Shown here in pieces: positions 17,208-26,627 of a DNA stretch of 64,000 nucleotides. The notes under the pieces were generated by a model, which was not told the DNA's origin, made no database searches, and saw only the letters and a list, made by a program, of their open reading frames with translations. A program made the position numbers and the translations under genes. Positions within the stretch are counted from its first letter, which is position 1. The number at the start of each line of letters is the position of its first letter. Origin of the DNA: Pseudomonas fluorescens (GTDB taxonomy: Bacteria; Pseudomonadota; Gammaproteobacteria; Pseudomonadales; Pseudomonadaceae); NCBI RefSeq assembly GCF_902497995.1, contig NZ_CABVII010000015.1, forward strand, positions 1 through 64,000. Reading direction: 5' to 3'.

Positions 17208-18305
17208 GTGCCTGTTTTTTCTTTGTTGCGCAATGCACTGCTGGTGGGTGCCGGACTGACGATTGCCGTCGGTGTCCAGGCGGCCGGTACCGTGCATATT
17301 TATAACTGGTCGGACTACATCGGCGAGACCACCCTGGTCGACTTCCAGAAAGAGACCGGGATCAAGCCGGTGTATGACGTGTTCGATTCCAACGAAACCC
17401 TGGAAGGCAAGTTGCTGGCCGGGCGTACCGGGTATGACGTGGTCGTGCCGTCCAACCACTTCCTTGGCAAGCAGATCAAGGCCGGTGCTTTCCAGAAACT
17501 CGACAAGTCCCAACTGCCGAACTATTCGAACCTCGACCCGGTGCTGCTCAAGCGCCTGGAGCAGAACGATCCGGGTAACCAGTACGCCGTGCCGTATCTG
17601 TGGGGCACCAATGGCATCGGCTACAACGTCGACAAGGTCAAGGCGGTGCTGGGCCTGGACAAGATCGACTCCTGGGATGTGGTGTTCGAGCCGCAGAACA
17701 TCAAGAAGCTGCACAGCTGCGGCGTGGCGTTCCTCGACTCCGCCGATGAGATGATGCCCACCGTCCTCAACTACATGGGCCTCGACGCCAACAGCACCAA
17801 CCCTGAAGACTACAAAAAGGCCGAAGCCAAGTTGCTGGCGGTGCGCCCTTATGTGACTTACTTCCACTCCTCCAAATACATCGCCGACCTGGCCAACGGC
17901 GACATCTGCGTTGCCATCGGTTTCTCCGGCGACATGTTCCAGGCCAAGGCCCGGGCGGCTGAAGCGGGCAAGGGCATGAACATCGCCTACTCGATTCCGA
18001 AAGAGGGCGGCGCGCTCTGGTTCGACATGCTGGCGATCCCCAAGGATTCGGCCAATGCCAAGGAAGCCCACGCGTTCATCAACTATTTGCTGAAACCGGA
18101 GGTGATCGCCCAGGTCAGTGATTATGTCGGCTACGCCAACCCGAACCCCGGATCGGACACATTGATGGAGCAGTCCATTCGCACCGACGAGTCGGTTTAT
18201 CCACCGCAGGCAGTCCTCGACAAGACTTACGTGTCCATCGAGTTACCACCGAATATTCAACGTTTGATGACCCGCAGCTGGACCAAGGTCAAGTCGGGTA
18301 AATAG
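17208..18305 (+). CDS. spuE: Periplasmic polyamine-binding protein SpuE (PotF type)
   Basis: A 365-residue paralogue of SpuD with a GTG start at 17208 after TTTTAGAGGACCTCCAC. A signal peptide ends near VQA-AGT. It shares VHIYNWSDYI, DVFDSNETLEGKLLAGR, FHSSKYIADLANGDICVAIG and the C-terminal TRSWTKVKSGK with SpuD. By order it corresponds to SpuE, the spermidine-preferring receptor. It probably shares the SpuFGH transporter. Confidence 0.88.
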   Translation: MPVFSLLRNALLVGAGLTIAVGVQAAGTVHIYNWSDYIGETTLVDFQKETGIKPVYDVFDSNETLEGKLLAGRTGYDVVVPSNHFLGKQIKAGAFQKLDKSQLPNYSNLDPVLLKRLEQNDPGNQYAVPYLWGTNGIGYNVDKVKAVLGLDKIDSWDVVFEPQNIKKLHSCGVAFLDSADEMMPTVLNYMGLDANSTNPEDYKKAEAKLLAVRPYVTYFHSSKYIADLANGDICVAIGFSGDMFQAKARAAEAGKGMNIAYSIPKEGGALWFDMLAIPKDSANAKEAHAFINYLLKPEVIAQVSDYVGYANPNPGSDTLMEQSIRTDESVYPPQAVLDKTYVSIELPPNIQRLMTRSWTKVKSGK

Positions 18306-18378
18306 CTGCAAGGCTCAAACTATCCAAGGTTGGCTCACCTTGAGCGAACTGCACTCTTTTTTTCTGGGAGTTTCGTAA

Positions 18379-19521
18379 ATGGCAGTTGCCTCCGGCGCCT
18401 ATAAGAAAGCCCTCGAGGGCGACCAGTCACCTAAACAGGTGCTGGTCAAAATCGACCGGGTCACGAAGAAGTTCGACGAGACGATTGCCGTGGACGATGT
18501 GTCCCTGGAAATCAAGAAAGGCGAAATTTTCGCCCTGCTCGGCGGTTCGGGATCGGGCAAATCGACCTTGTTGCGCATGCTCGCAGGTTTCGAGCGGCCC
18601 ACGGAGGGGCGCATTTTCCTCGATGGCGTAGACATCACCGACATGCCGCCCTACGAGCGGCCGATCAACATGATGTTCCAGTCCTACGCCTTGTTCCCGC
18701 ACATGACCGTGGCGCAGAACATCGCCTTCGGCCTCAAGCAGGACAAGCTTCCCGCCGCTGAAGTCGATGCGCGGGTGGCCGATATGCTCAAGCTGGTGCA
18801 GATGAGCCAGTACGCCAAGCGCAAGCCGCATCAGTTGTCCGGTGGCCAGCGTCAACGTGTGGCCCTGGCGCGATCCCTGGCCAAGCGACCGAAGCTGCTG
18901 CTGCTCGATGAACCGATGGGTGCGCTGGATAAAAAACTGCGTTCGCAGATGCAACTGGAGCTGGTGGAGATCATCGAGCGGGTCGGCGTCACCTGCGTCA
19001 TGGTGACCCACGACCAGGAAGAGGCCATGACCATGGCCGAGCGCATCGCGATCATGCACCTGGGCTGGATCGCCCAGATCGGCAGTCCGATCGACATCTA
19101 CGAAACCCCGACCAGCCGCCTGGTCTGCGAGTTCATCGGCAACGTTAACATCTTCGATGGTGAGGTGGTGGACGACGCCGAAGGCCATGCGCTGATCACC
19201 TGCAAGGATCTGGACCGCAACATCTACGTCGGTCACGGCATCAGCACTTCGGTGCAGGACAAGTCGGTCACCTACGCGATCCGTCCGGAAAAACTGCTGG
19301 TGACACCGACCATGCCGACCTGTGAATACAACTGGTCCAGCGGCAAGGTGCACGACATCGCCTACCTGGGCGGTCACTCGGTGTTCCACGTCGAGTTGCC
19401 GAGCGGCAAGATCGTCCAGTCTTTCGTCGCCAACGCCGAGCGCCGCGGTCAACGTCCAACCTGGGGTGACCAGGTTTACGTGTATTGGGAAGACGACAGC
19501 GGCGTGGTACTTCGCTCATGA
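18379..19521 (+). CDS. spuF: Polyamine ABC transporter ATPase SpuF (PotA/PotG type)
   Basis: A 380-residue ATPase with Walker A GGSGSGKST, Q-loop MMFQSYALFPHM, signature LSGGQRQRVALARSL and Walker B LLLLDEPMGALDKKL. A C-terminal TOBE regulatory domain occupies about residues 290-375. It overlaps spuG by four bases (ATGA). Confidence 0.92.
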   Translation: MAVASGAYKKALEGDQSPKQVLVKIDRVTKKFDETIAVDDVSLEIKKGEIFALLGGSGSGKSTLLRMLAGFERPTEGRIFLDGVDITDMPPYERPINMMFQSYALFPHMTVAQNIAFGLKQDKLPAAEVDARVADMLKLVQMSQYAKRKPHQLSGGQRQRVALARSLAKRPKLLLLDEPMGALDKKLRSQMQLELVEIIERVGVTCVMVTHDQEEAMTMAERIAIMHLGWIAQIGSPIDIYETPTSRLVCEFIGNVNIFDGEVVDDAEGHALITCKDLDRNIYVGHGISTSVQDKSVTYAIRPEKLLVTPTMPTCEYNWSSGKVHDIAYLGGHSVFHVELPSGKIVQSFVANAERRGQRPTWGDQVYVYWEDDSGVVLRS

Positions 19522-20438
19522 ACCTGCGCAAATTCAAACGCCGTCTCAACCGAATAATTCCCGGTGGCCGCCAGTTGGTCATCGGGGTTCCTTTCATCTG
19601 GCTGTTCCTGTTCTTCATGCTGCCGTTCTTCATCGTGTTGAAGATCAGCTTTGCCGAAGCCGACGTGGCCATTCCGCCGTACACCGAGATCTACAGCTAC
19701 CTCGACCAAAAGGTGCAGTTGCTGCTTAACCTCGGCAACTACGCGATGCTGGCCGACGACGAGTTGTACATCGCCGCTTACCTCGGCTCGTTGAAGATGG
19801 CGCTGATCAGTACCATCCTCTGTCTGCTGATCGGTTACCCGATGGCCTACGCCATTGCCAGTGCCCGCAAAGAGATGCAAACGGTGCTGGTGCTGCTGAT
19901 CATGATGCCGACCTGGACCGCGATCCTGATCCGCGTTTACGCATGGATGGGCATCCTCAGTAACAACGGTCTGCTCAATGGCTTCCTGATGACCATGGGC
20001 TGGATCGACGAACCGCTGCAAATACTCAATACCAACCTCGCCGTGTATATCGGTGTGGTGTATTCGTACCTGCCCTTCATGATCCTGCCGCTGTACGCCA
20101 ACCTGGTGAAACACGACAACAGCCTGCTGGAGGCCGCGTCCGACCTGGGTTCGAGCACCTTCAACAGCTTCTGGAAAATCACCATTCCGCTGTCCAAGAA
20201 CGGCATCATCGCGGGCTGCATGCTGGTGTTCATCCCGGTCGTGGGCGAGTTCGTGATCCCGGAGCTGCTCGGTGGCCCGGAAACCCTGATGATCGGTAAA
20301 GTGCTGTGGCAAGAGTTCTTCAACAACCGTGACTGGCCGGTAGCGTCTGCCTTGGCGGTGGTCATGCTGGCGATCCTGATTGTGCCCATCATCCTGTTCA
20401 ACCGTAGCCAGGCCAAAGAAATGGAGGGCAAGGAATGA
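19518..20438 (+). CDS. spuG: Polyamine ABC transporter permease SpuG (PotH/PotB type)
   Basis: A 306-residue permease with about six membrane segments. The start at 19518 overlaps the spuF stop; an ORF starting earlier lies inside spuF. The EAA loop reads LLEAASDLGSSTFNSFWKIT near residue 205. It ends in an ATGA overlap with spuH. Confidence 0.92.
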   Translation: MNLRKFKRRLNRIIPGGRQLVIGVPFIWLFLFFMLPFFIVLKISFAEADVAIPPYTEIYSYLDQKVQLLLNLGNYAMLADDELYIAAYLGSLKMALISTILCLLIGYPMAYAIASARKEMQTVLVLLIMMPTWTAILIRVYAWMGILSNNGLLNGFLMTMGWIDEPLQILNTNLAVYIGVVYSYLPFMILPLYANLVKHDNSLLEAASDLGSSTFNSFWKITIPLSKNGIIAGCMLVFIPVVGEFVIPELLGGPETLMIGKVLWQEFFNNRDWPVASALAVVMLAILIVPIILFNRSQAKEMEGKE

Positions 20439-21328
20439 AGCGCTTCCGTTTCTCAAGTTTCATGCTGGTAGCGGGTTTGCTGTTCATCTACGCGCCGATG
20501 CTGATCCTGGTGATCTACTCGTTCAACGCCTCCAAACTGGTGACAGTCTGGGGTGGCTGGTCGATCAAGTGGTACGTCGGATTGATGGACAACACCCAAC
20601 TGATGGGCTCGGTGGTGCGCTCGCTGGAAATCGCCTGCTACACGGCGGTGGCGGCGGTGGCACTGGGTACGTTGGCGGCGTTCGTGCTGACCCGTATCAC
20701 CCATTTCAAGGGGCGTACGCTGTTCGGTGGCCTGGTCACCGCGCCTTTGGTGATGCCGGAAGTGATCACCGGCCTGTCGTTGTTGCTGCTGTTCGTAGCC
20801 ATGGCGCAGATGATCGGTTGGCCACAGGAGCGCGGCATCGTCACCATCTGGATCGCCCACACCACGTTCTGTGCGGCGTATGTGGCGGTGGTGGTGTCGG
20901 CGCGCTTGCGTGAGCTGGACCTGTCCATCGAAGAGGCGGCGATGGATCTCGGTGCACGGCCGTGGAAGGTGTTCTTCCTGATCACTATCCCGATGATTGC
21001 GCCATCACTGGGGGCGGGCGGCATGATGTCCTTCGCCCTGTCGCTGGATGACCTGGTATTGGCCAGTTTCGTCTCGGGCCCCGGTTCGACCACCTTGCCG
21101 ATGGAAGTGTTCTCGGCGGTGCGCCTGGGGGTCAAACCGGAGATCAACGCCGTGGCCAGCCTGATTCTGCTGGCGGTATCGCTGATGACGTTCCTGGTCT
21201 GGTTCTTCAGCCGTCGTGCCGAAGAAAGTCGCAAGCGTGCGATCCAGCAGGCGATCGAAGAAAGCGCTGCCGATTCCTGGAGACAACCGGACGCACGTCG
21301 CGCACAGCAGGCACCGGAAGCGGTTTGA
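20435..21328 (+). CDS. spuH: Polyamine ABC transporter permease SpuH (PotI/PotC type)
   Basis: A 297-residue permease, partner of SpuG. The EAA loop is SIEEAAMDLGARPWKVFFLI, and FALSLDDLVLASFVSGPGST is a typical PotC/PotI segment. It is the last gene of the spu operon and is followed by a hairpin and REP sequences. Confidence 0.92.
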   Translation: MKRFRFSSFMLVAGLLFIYAPMLILVIYSFNASKLVTVWGGWSIKWYVGLMDNTQLMGSVVRSLEIACYTAVAAVALGTLAAFVLTRITHFKGRTLFGGLVTAPLVMPEVITGLSLLLLFVAMAQMIGWPQERGIVTIWIAHTTFCAAYVAVVVSARLRELDLSIEEAAMDLGARPWKVFFLITIPMIAPSLGAGGMMSFALSLDDLVLASFVSGPGSTTLPMEVFSAVRLGVKPEINAVASLILLAVSLMTFLVWFFSRRAEESRKRAIQQAIEESAADSWRQPDARRAQQAPEAV

Positions 21329-21335
21329 GCCTGAC

Positions 21336-21363
21336 GGGTTGATCACAAATCTGTGGTCAACCC
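21336..21363. other. Hairpin after spuH
   Basis: GGGTTGATCAC pairs with GTGGTCAACCC (one G-T pair) around a 6-base loop, eight bases after the spuH stop. No T-run follows, so it is a weak terminator or an mRNA end stabiliser. Confidence 0.5.
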
Positions 21364-21367
21364 AGCA

Positions 21368-21466
21368 CCCTGTGGGAGCGAGCTTGCTCCCACAGGGTTT
21401 AGCTGGATGATCAAGATTGTATTCACACCACAAATCCCTGTGGGAGCGAGCTTGCTCGCGATGACG
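21368..21466. repeat. Two REP units in direct order, the first a collapsed perfect palindrome
   Basis: 21368-21397 is CCCTGTGGGAGC-GAGCTT-GCTCCCACAGGG, a 12-bp perfect stem. A normal REP arm in the same orientation follows at 21436-21466. Unlike the other loci, no inverted right arm is present. Confidence 0.85.
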
Positions 21467-21486
21467 TCAGCCCAGGCAACAAAAAT

Positions 21487-23898
21487 CTATTGGCCCGAAC
21501 GCGCTGGCAACAGCTTCAACGTGCTGCGCGTATTGGCGGTGACTTCCTCCTCATTCAGATACGCCTGAAAATACACCCCTTCGATATACGCCTCCGCCTG
21601 GTCGTCAAAGTGCCTGTCAAATGGCACACCACTCTGGCCGACCGGGTTGACGGTCAGGCTGTGGCCGGGGTCGGCGAAGTCGATCAGGCGCCGGGTCGAC
21701 GGCCCGTAGGTCACCGGCCACGGGGCCGGGCCGATTTTGGAGGAGAGGTTGTTTGGCACTTCGTGGGCGCCGGGAGCGGCGAACGGGCCGACGTTGAAGA
21801 CCCGATCCAGCGGCTTTTGCTGCCCCAGTGGATGGCCATGGGTCAGGGTGTGCGCCTTGCCCCATTGCCATTGCGCGACATCCGCACCCAAGGTGGCCTT
21901 GAGGTGAGCGAGGCTCGCTTGCCAGGCAACCTTGACCGTATCGGCGCGGGTTTCCTTGCCGAGGGTGTTGCGGTTATCCCACCACGGCGAGTCGGCGTTC
22001 GCAGCCAGGCGCGGCAGTGCAGCGTCGATCACCCGGGTCGAGAGCAGCGTTTCGAAGAAATCATTCCCCAGTTCATCGTGCATCGACGCGTCAGCCAGAT
22101 TGAACAGGAACTGGTTGAACAGCGTGGCGCTGGTGGAATCGAGCGGGTAATCGCCTTGCCACTTCGCCAGTTGCTCCACCAGCTTGAGTTCGGCCGGATC
22201 GCTCACCACTTCGCGCAGTACCGGCAACAACGGCGCCAGCAAGCGCGGTCCGTAGGCGGTGGTGGTTCCCAGCTGCAGCTTCCGGCTGGCGTCCAGGTCC
22301 CACTTGATGCTTTTGTCGCTGAGCTGGCGATTGAGCTGCTGACCGCGATCGGCCAGGTTGTAGTAGCCGGGAATCTCAATGCCGGTCGGCGATAGCGGCT
22401 GGAAGTTGGCCGAGACGATATAACCCCGCGCGGGGTTCTCTTCCTGCGGGTTGGCGCTGAACGGGTGGAAGCCTTCCTTGTCCGCTTCGGCGGTGCTGCC
22501 GTCGAGAATGAACCACGGGCGCACACCCGCCGGTCGTTTGGGCAATTGCGCGGCCGCCCACCAACCGATATCGCCCTTGGCATTGGCCCAGACGATGTTC
22601 AGGCCCGGCGCCTGGACCTTGGCGGCGGCACTGCGTGCCTTGGCCAGGGTGTCGGCGCGGTTGAGCTGGTAGAAGCCCTCGAGGATCGGATTCTGGCTTT
22701 CGAGAAAGCCCCACCACATGGCGATCGGTGTTTTGCCGACGCTGTTGCCCAGTGCATCGTTGACGATCGGACCGTGGGGCGACTGACGCAGCACCAGCGT
22801 CACCGGCGCCTGGCCTTTGACCGCGATCTGCTGTTCGCTGCTTACCATGTCGACCCACTTGCCGCGATACCACACCTGATTCGAATTCTGCGGATTGACC
22901 TTCTCGGCGATCAAATCCAGGTCGTCGTTCTGGAACATGGTGATGCTCCAGCCGAAGTCGCGGTTCATCCCGAGGGAGGCGAACGGCATCAACGCCTGGT
23001 AGTGACCGTAGAGCTCGAAACCGGGTGCCGAAAGCTGCGCTTCGTACCACACCGACGGCGCAGAAAAGCGGATGTGCGGATCACCGGCCAACAGCGGCTT
23101 GCCGCTTTGGGTACGACTACCGGAAACGACCCAGGCGTTGCTGCCCTCGAACTGCGGCAGGCCGTTGTCGGCCAGTGCCTGTTCGCTGAGGCGGGCGAGG
23201 GCGTTGAGATCTTTCCAGTCGGCGCTGGCGAGAGGCGGTACGGTGCCGCCGGGAGTCTTCGCCAGCACGCCTTTGGGTTGCCAGTCGAGATCGAATACGT
23301 TGAGGTAGTTGGCACCCAACTGATCGCGTACGTAAGTCAGCAAGGGCTCGGTGCGAAACGCCGCGGCAAAACTGTAGGCCATGTACCCGGCGATGCTGAT
23401 GGTGTCCTGGGCGGTGAACGGGCGCTTGGCAATGCCCAGTACATCGTACTCCACGGGTGCCGGATGGCTGTCCTGATACTGGTTGATGCCGTCCAGATAG
23501 GCCTGCATGGCGATGAAGGTCGGCGACTGTTTGTCCAGGTTCGCCAGGTAGGTTTCGGCCCGCTCGCGTATGCGCAGGCTGCGCATCAGCTTGTCGGTAT
23601 CGAGTAGTTTCGGGCCCAGCACCTCGGCCAGTTCCCCGCGAGCGAGGCGGCGCAGGACTTCCATTTGAAACAGCCGATCCTGGGCGTGCACGTACCCGAG
23701 GGCGCGGTACAGGTCCGGTTCGTTTTCCGCGCGGATGTGCGGGATGCCGCGCTCGTCGTAGCGCACGGTGACCGAACCTTTCAGGTGTTGCAGTTCGACC
23801 ATACCCTGGCGTGTCGGCTGCTTGCTGTAGACGTACCAGCCAGCGCCCGCGGCGAGCGCGACAGTCAGCAGGGCGAGGACGCTCAGGCTACGTTTCAT
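21487..23898 (-). CDS. Penicillin-acylase-family N-terminal-nucleophile hydrolase (HacB-like acyl-homoserine-lactone acylase)
   Basis: An 803-residue periplasmic Ntn hydrolase precursor. An N-terminal signal anchor covers residues 1-22. The alpha-chain motif GYVHAQDRLFQMEVLRR (about 68-84) and the processing site EG-SNAWVVSGSRT, with nucleophile Ser253, define the family. HIRF, NRDFGWSITMFQNDD and the C-terminal PGHSLTVNPVGQSG complete the beta-chain pattern. It faces the end of the spu operon, the position held by hacB (PA0305) in P. aeruginosa, whose product cleaves long-chain acyl-homoserine lactones. Substrate here is inferred; other amide substrates are possible. Confidence 0.88.
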   Translation of the reverse strand: MKRSLSVLALLTVALAAGAGWYVYSKQPTRQGMVELQHLKGSVTVRYDERGIPHIRAENEPDLYRALGYVHAQDRLFQMEVLRRLARGELAEVLGPKLLDTDKLMRSLRIRERAETYLANLDKQSPTFIAMQAYLDGINQYQDSHPAPVEYDVLGIAKRPFTAQDTISIAGYMAYSFAAAFRTEPLLTYVRDQLGANYLNVFDLDWQPKGVLAKTPGGTVPPLASADWKDLNALARLSEQALADNGLPQFEGSNAWVVSGSRTQSGKPLLAGDPHIRFSAPSVWYEAQLSAPGFELYGHYQALMPFASLGMNRDFGWSITMFQNDDLDLIAEKVNPQNSNQVWYRGKWVDMVSSEQQIAVKGQAPVTLVLRQSPHGPIVNDALGNSVGKTPIAMWWGFLESQNPILEGFYQLNRADTLAKARSAAAKVQAPGLNIVWANAKGDIGWWAAAQLPKRPAGVRPWFILDGSTAEADKEGFHPFSANPQEENPARGYIVSANFQPLSPTGIEIPGYYNLADRGQQLNRQLSDKSIKWDLDASRKLQLGTTTAYGPRLLAPLLPVLREVVSDPAELKLVEQLAKWQGDYPLDSTSATLFNQFLFNLADASMHDELGNDFFETLLSTRVIDAALPRLAANADSPWWDNRNTLGKETRADTVKVAWQASLAHLKATLGADVAQWQWGKAHTLTHGHPLGQQKPLDRVFNVGPFAAPGAHEVPNNLSSKIGPAPWPVTYGPSTRRLIDFADPGHSLTVNPVGQSGVPFDRHFDDQAEAYIEGVYFQAYLNEEEVTANTRSTLKLLPARSGQ

Positions 23899-24009
23899 GG
23901 TGATTCCTTGTTGTTATGAGTGGCAGCAGTTCCCAGGCGCCACTATTTAACACGGCTCGCCGAATCGGCCCATCGCCCTTAGGAGGGATTCGTATTGCAG
24001 CGTTTTTCC

Positions 24010-24591
24010 CTACTTCGTGGTATCGACAGGCCACGGGCAGTAACACCCCACTGCCAGTGTGTGCGTGGCATTCACGGTTCGGCCCTGATTCAACGCCTGC
24101 AGGATCGGCTCGATAAAACTGTTACTGGAATTGCAGGTCAGGCCTTCGCTGTACGGGCCGAAGTACGCCAGCTTGCCGCTGCGATCCCAGATCGCCACGG
24201 CCGGGCTAGCGGGGATCTGTTCCGAGCCAGGGAGGAGGGTGATGGTTTTCAGGCTGCTCAAGGTGCTCGGCAACTGTCCATGGCTGCCGGGCTTTTGTAC
24301 CGCGTAAAACTCCACGCCCTGCGGTCCATACTGTTCGACCAGTTCGCTCAGGTGTTGTTGATTGCCGACATTGCATGGGCAGGCCGGGTCCCAGAAGTGC
24401 ACCAGGCGGATGGCGCCGGGGCCGGCGAGGTTGTCGGGCAGGCGCAACGGGTCGCCGGAAAACACGGCGGTGTGCGAACTGAACGCGCGCAGGTAGCGTC
24501 CTTGAAACCAGTCATAAGCAGCCCAAAGCATACCGCCACACACCAGGGCGAGCAGGCAGGCGAGCAGTGTGGCGCGGTAGGGCGAACGCAT
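24010..24591 (-). CDS. Membrane-anchored thioredoxin-like protein (DUF6436 type)
   Basis: A 193-residue protein. One N-terminal hydrophobic segment (about 8-26) anchors a periplasmic thioredoxin-like domain. VHFWDPACPCNVGNQQHL takes the place of the CxxC active site, with Cys-Pro-Cys here. A second cysteine pair lies near the C-terminus in VGCYCPWP. ATG at 24591 is preferred over an in-frame TTG nine bases earlier because GAGGA lies nine bases before it. Function unknown; a redox or chaperone role in the envelope is possible. Confidence 0.7.
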   Translation of the reverse strand: MRSPYRATLLACLLALVCGGMLWAAYDWFQGRYLRAFSSHTAVFSGDPLRLPDNLAGPGAIRLVHFWDPACPCNVGNQQHLSELVEQYGPQGVEFYAVQKPGSHGQLPSTLSSLKTITLLPGSEQIPASPAVAIWDRSGKLAYFGPYSEGLTCNSSNSFIEPILQALNQGRTVNATHTLAVGCYCPWPVDTTK

Positions 24592-24688
24592 GGGTTTCAA
24601 TCCTCGAAGGTCGCCCAGCTTGCCATGCTTGCCGCGACAGATGAATATCGCAGGCCCATAAACTGCGTTTCATGCTTTGGAATCGTCC

Positions 24689-25636
24689 ATGTCTGCCACA
24701 TTCGACCCCGATCATCTGCGTGCCAGTCTGCAGCCACTGGCTGAGGCGCGGCCGCTGTCGGTGGAAGCGTTGGCCTACCAGCGTTTCTACGGGCTCGATT
24801 TTCCGGGACGACATTTGCGCAGCGGCTTGGGTCGTTTCGAGGTGGATGGTTATGACGTGGTCTGCCAGTTCTGGTGGCCACTCAAGGCCAGGGCGACGCT
24901 GTTGTTGTTCCACGGCTTTTATGACCACACCGGGCTCTATCGGCATGTGATCGAGTGGGCGCTGGACCAGGGGTTTGCCGTGATTGCCTGTGATTTGCCG
25001 GGGCATGGTCTGTCCAGCGGTGAGCGCGCCAGCATCAAGGATTTCGCCGAGTATCAGGACACGCTGCAAGGGTTGTTCACCGAGGCGCAATCCATTGACC
25101 TGCCCCAGCCATGGCACCTGTGCGGGCAAAGCACTGGTGGTGCGATCGTGATCGATCATGTGCTCAACGCGGGTGCGAGCAGTCCGGCACAGGGCCAGGT
25201 GATCCTGCTGTCGCCGTTGGTAAGGCCGCGGGCCTGGGGCTGGTCGCAACTGAGCTATTACCTGCTCAAGCCTTTTGTCAAAGCCATCGCCCGACGTTTC
25301 AGCGAGAACTCCAACGACCCGGATTTCTTGCCGTTTTTGCAGGCTGATCCGTTACAGCCGCTACGTTTGCCGACTGCCTGGGTCGGTGCGCTGGCGCGAT
25401 GGATCAAGCGTATCGAGGCCGCGCCGGGCAGCACGCGGCGACCGCTGATTGTGCAGGGGCAGGCGGATATGACGGTGGATTGGCAGCATAACCTGGCAGT
25501 GTTGAAGGCCAAGTTTGATCGGCCGCAGGTGTTGATGCTGCCGCAGGCGCGGCATCATCTGGCGAATGAGACGCTGGCGTTGCGGGGGGAGTATTTCGGG
25601 TTTTTGAGCAAGCGGGTCAAGGGGCGGAACCTTTAG
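24689..25636 (+). CDS. Alpha/beta hydrolase, lysophospholipase-like
   Basis: A 315-residue serine hydrolase. The oxyanion segment LLFHGFYDHTGLYRHV is followed by the lysophospholipase-type DLPGHGLSSGERASIKDF. The nucleophile elbow is CGQSTGG, the acid is probably in VQGQADMTVDW, and the histidine is in LPQARHHLANE. The substrate is unknown; monoacylglycerol or lysolipid is the family theme. ATG at 24689 is preferred to an in-frame TTG at 24677. Confidence 0.8.
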   Translation: MSATFDPDHLRASLQPLAEARPLSVEALAYQRFYGLDFPGRHLRSGLGRFEVDGYDVVCQFWWPLKARATLLLFHGFYDHTGLYRHVIEWALDQGFAVIACDLPGHGLSSGERASIKDFAEYQDTLQGLFTEAQSIDLPQPWHLCGQSTGGAIVIDHVLNAGASSPAQGQVILLSPLVRPRAWGWSQLSYYLLKPFVKAIARRFSENSNDPDFLPFLQADPLQPLRLPTAWVGALARWIKRIEAAPGSTRRPLIVQGQADMTVDWQHNLAVLKAKFDRPQVLMLPQARHHLANETLALRGEYFGFLSKRVKGRNL

Positions 25637-25647
25637 CGTTCATGACG

Positions 25648-25749
25648 GCCCCTTCGCGGGCAAGCCCGCTCCCACAGGTTTTTGTGTCAACCACAAAATG
25701 GTGAGCTAACACCTATCACTGTGGGAGCGGGCTTGCCCGCGATGGGGCC
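25648..25749. repeat. REP pair (REPIN)
   Basis: Inverted arms at 25648-25678 and 25719-25749 lie between converging genes. Confidence 0.9.
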
Positions 25750-25766
25750 CTTGCAGGCGCCAGAGA

Positions 25767-26519
25767 TTACTGGCGAAGCGTGGAAGTATCCTGCCCCACC
25801 GCCAACCCCGCCCGAATCGCCGCCAATGCCGCCTTGTAATAAGCCTGGCCTTCAGCCGATTCGGCAAAGGTAGCGAACTCCTCCAGCTCGTTATCCGACA
25901 GATCACGATAGACATACAACAGCGTGTTGTTCAAATCGCTGCCGATCTGGTCCATCAAGCGCTGGCGCTGACCGTTCAACATGCTTTGCGCCTGACCACC
26001 GCCGAGCAGGCCGGGGATCATCGAGCTCAGGCTGTCGGCCGCGACACCGGCAATCGCCAGGCTGACTTCGGCGCCGGCCTCGCGAGCGGGCAGGGCCTGG
26101 GCCAGGTGGCCGATGATCAGCAGGCGGGTGTCACTGGCCTGCATCTTCGGTAAACCCTTGGCGTTTTTTGCCAGTTGGTCGCGACGGGTCGCCAGCAGTT
26201 CGGCGGCAACGATTTTTTTGCCCAGGGGTGACTGGAAAAACGTCAGCGCCGGTTTCGGATCGGCGAGGGTCTTGCGCAGTTGCGCTTCGGCGCGCTGATC
26301 CACGGCCTTGGGGGCAAAGCGTTGATTGCTGTTGTTGACCAGCGCCTGGAACACCGCTGGCGGCAGGCTGTTCTGATAGCGTTGTTGAGCGGCCGAAAGA
26401 GCGTCGTTGAAATGCGCGCGTTGTTCTGGCCAGCCGGCGACCTTGTACAACTGGTCGTGGCCGTCTGCCCAGGCGGGCATAACGCAGAACATCAGCAGTG
26501 AGAAAAACAAACGACGCAT
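25767..26519 (-). CDS. Periplasmic protein with DUF2059-like C-terminus
   Basis: A 250-residue secreted protein. The start at 26519 (MRRLFFSLLMFCVMPAWA) follows GACAGGAGCCCCT and gives a clean signal peptide ending AWA-DGH; the ORF runs further upstream without these signals. Mostly helical by composition. YRDLSDNELEEFATFAESAE near residue 215 resembles the repeat pattern of DUF2059 proteins. Function unknown. Confidence 0.7.
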   Translation of the reverse strand: MRRLFFSLLMFCVMPAWADGHDQLYKVAGWPEQRAHFNDALSAAQQRYQNSLPPAVFQALVNNSNQRFAPKAVDQRAEAQLRKTLADPKPALTFFQSPLGKKIVAAELLATRRDQLAKNAKGLPKMQASDTRLLIIGHLAQALPAREAGAEVSLAIAGVAADSLSSMIPGLLGGGQAQSMLNGQRQRLMDQIGSDLNNTLLYVYRDLSDNELEEFATFAESAEGQAYYKAALAAIRAGLAVGQDTSTLRQ

Positions 26520-26627
26520 AGGGGCTCCTGTCGGCAGGCGACTATTCTCCGTGGGGCATGGGTACTTGTCGAGAATTCGTATCAACCCGCTGCGCGGCTC
26601 TGTCGGATTTTCAGGCACAGGAATACT

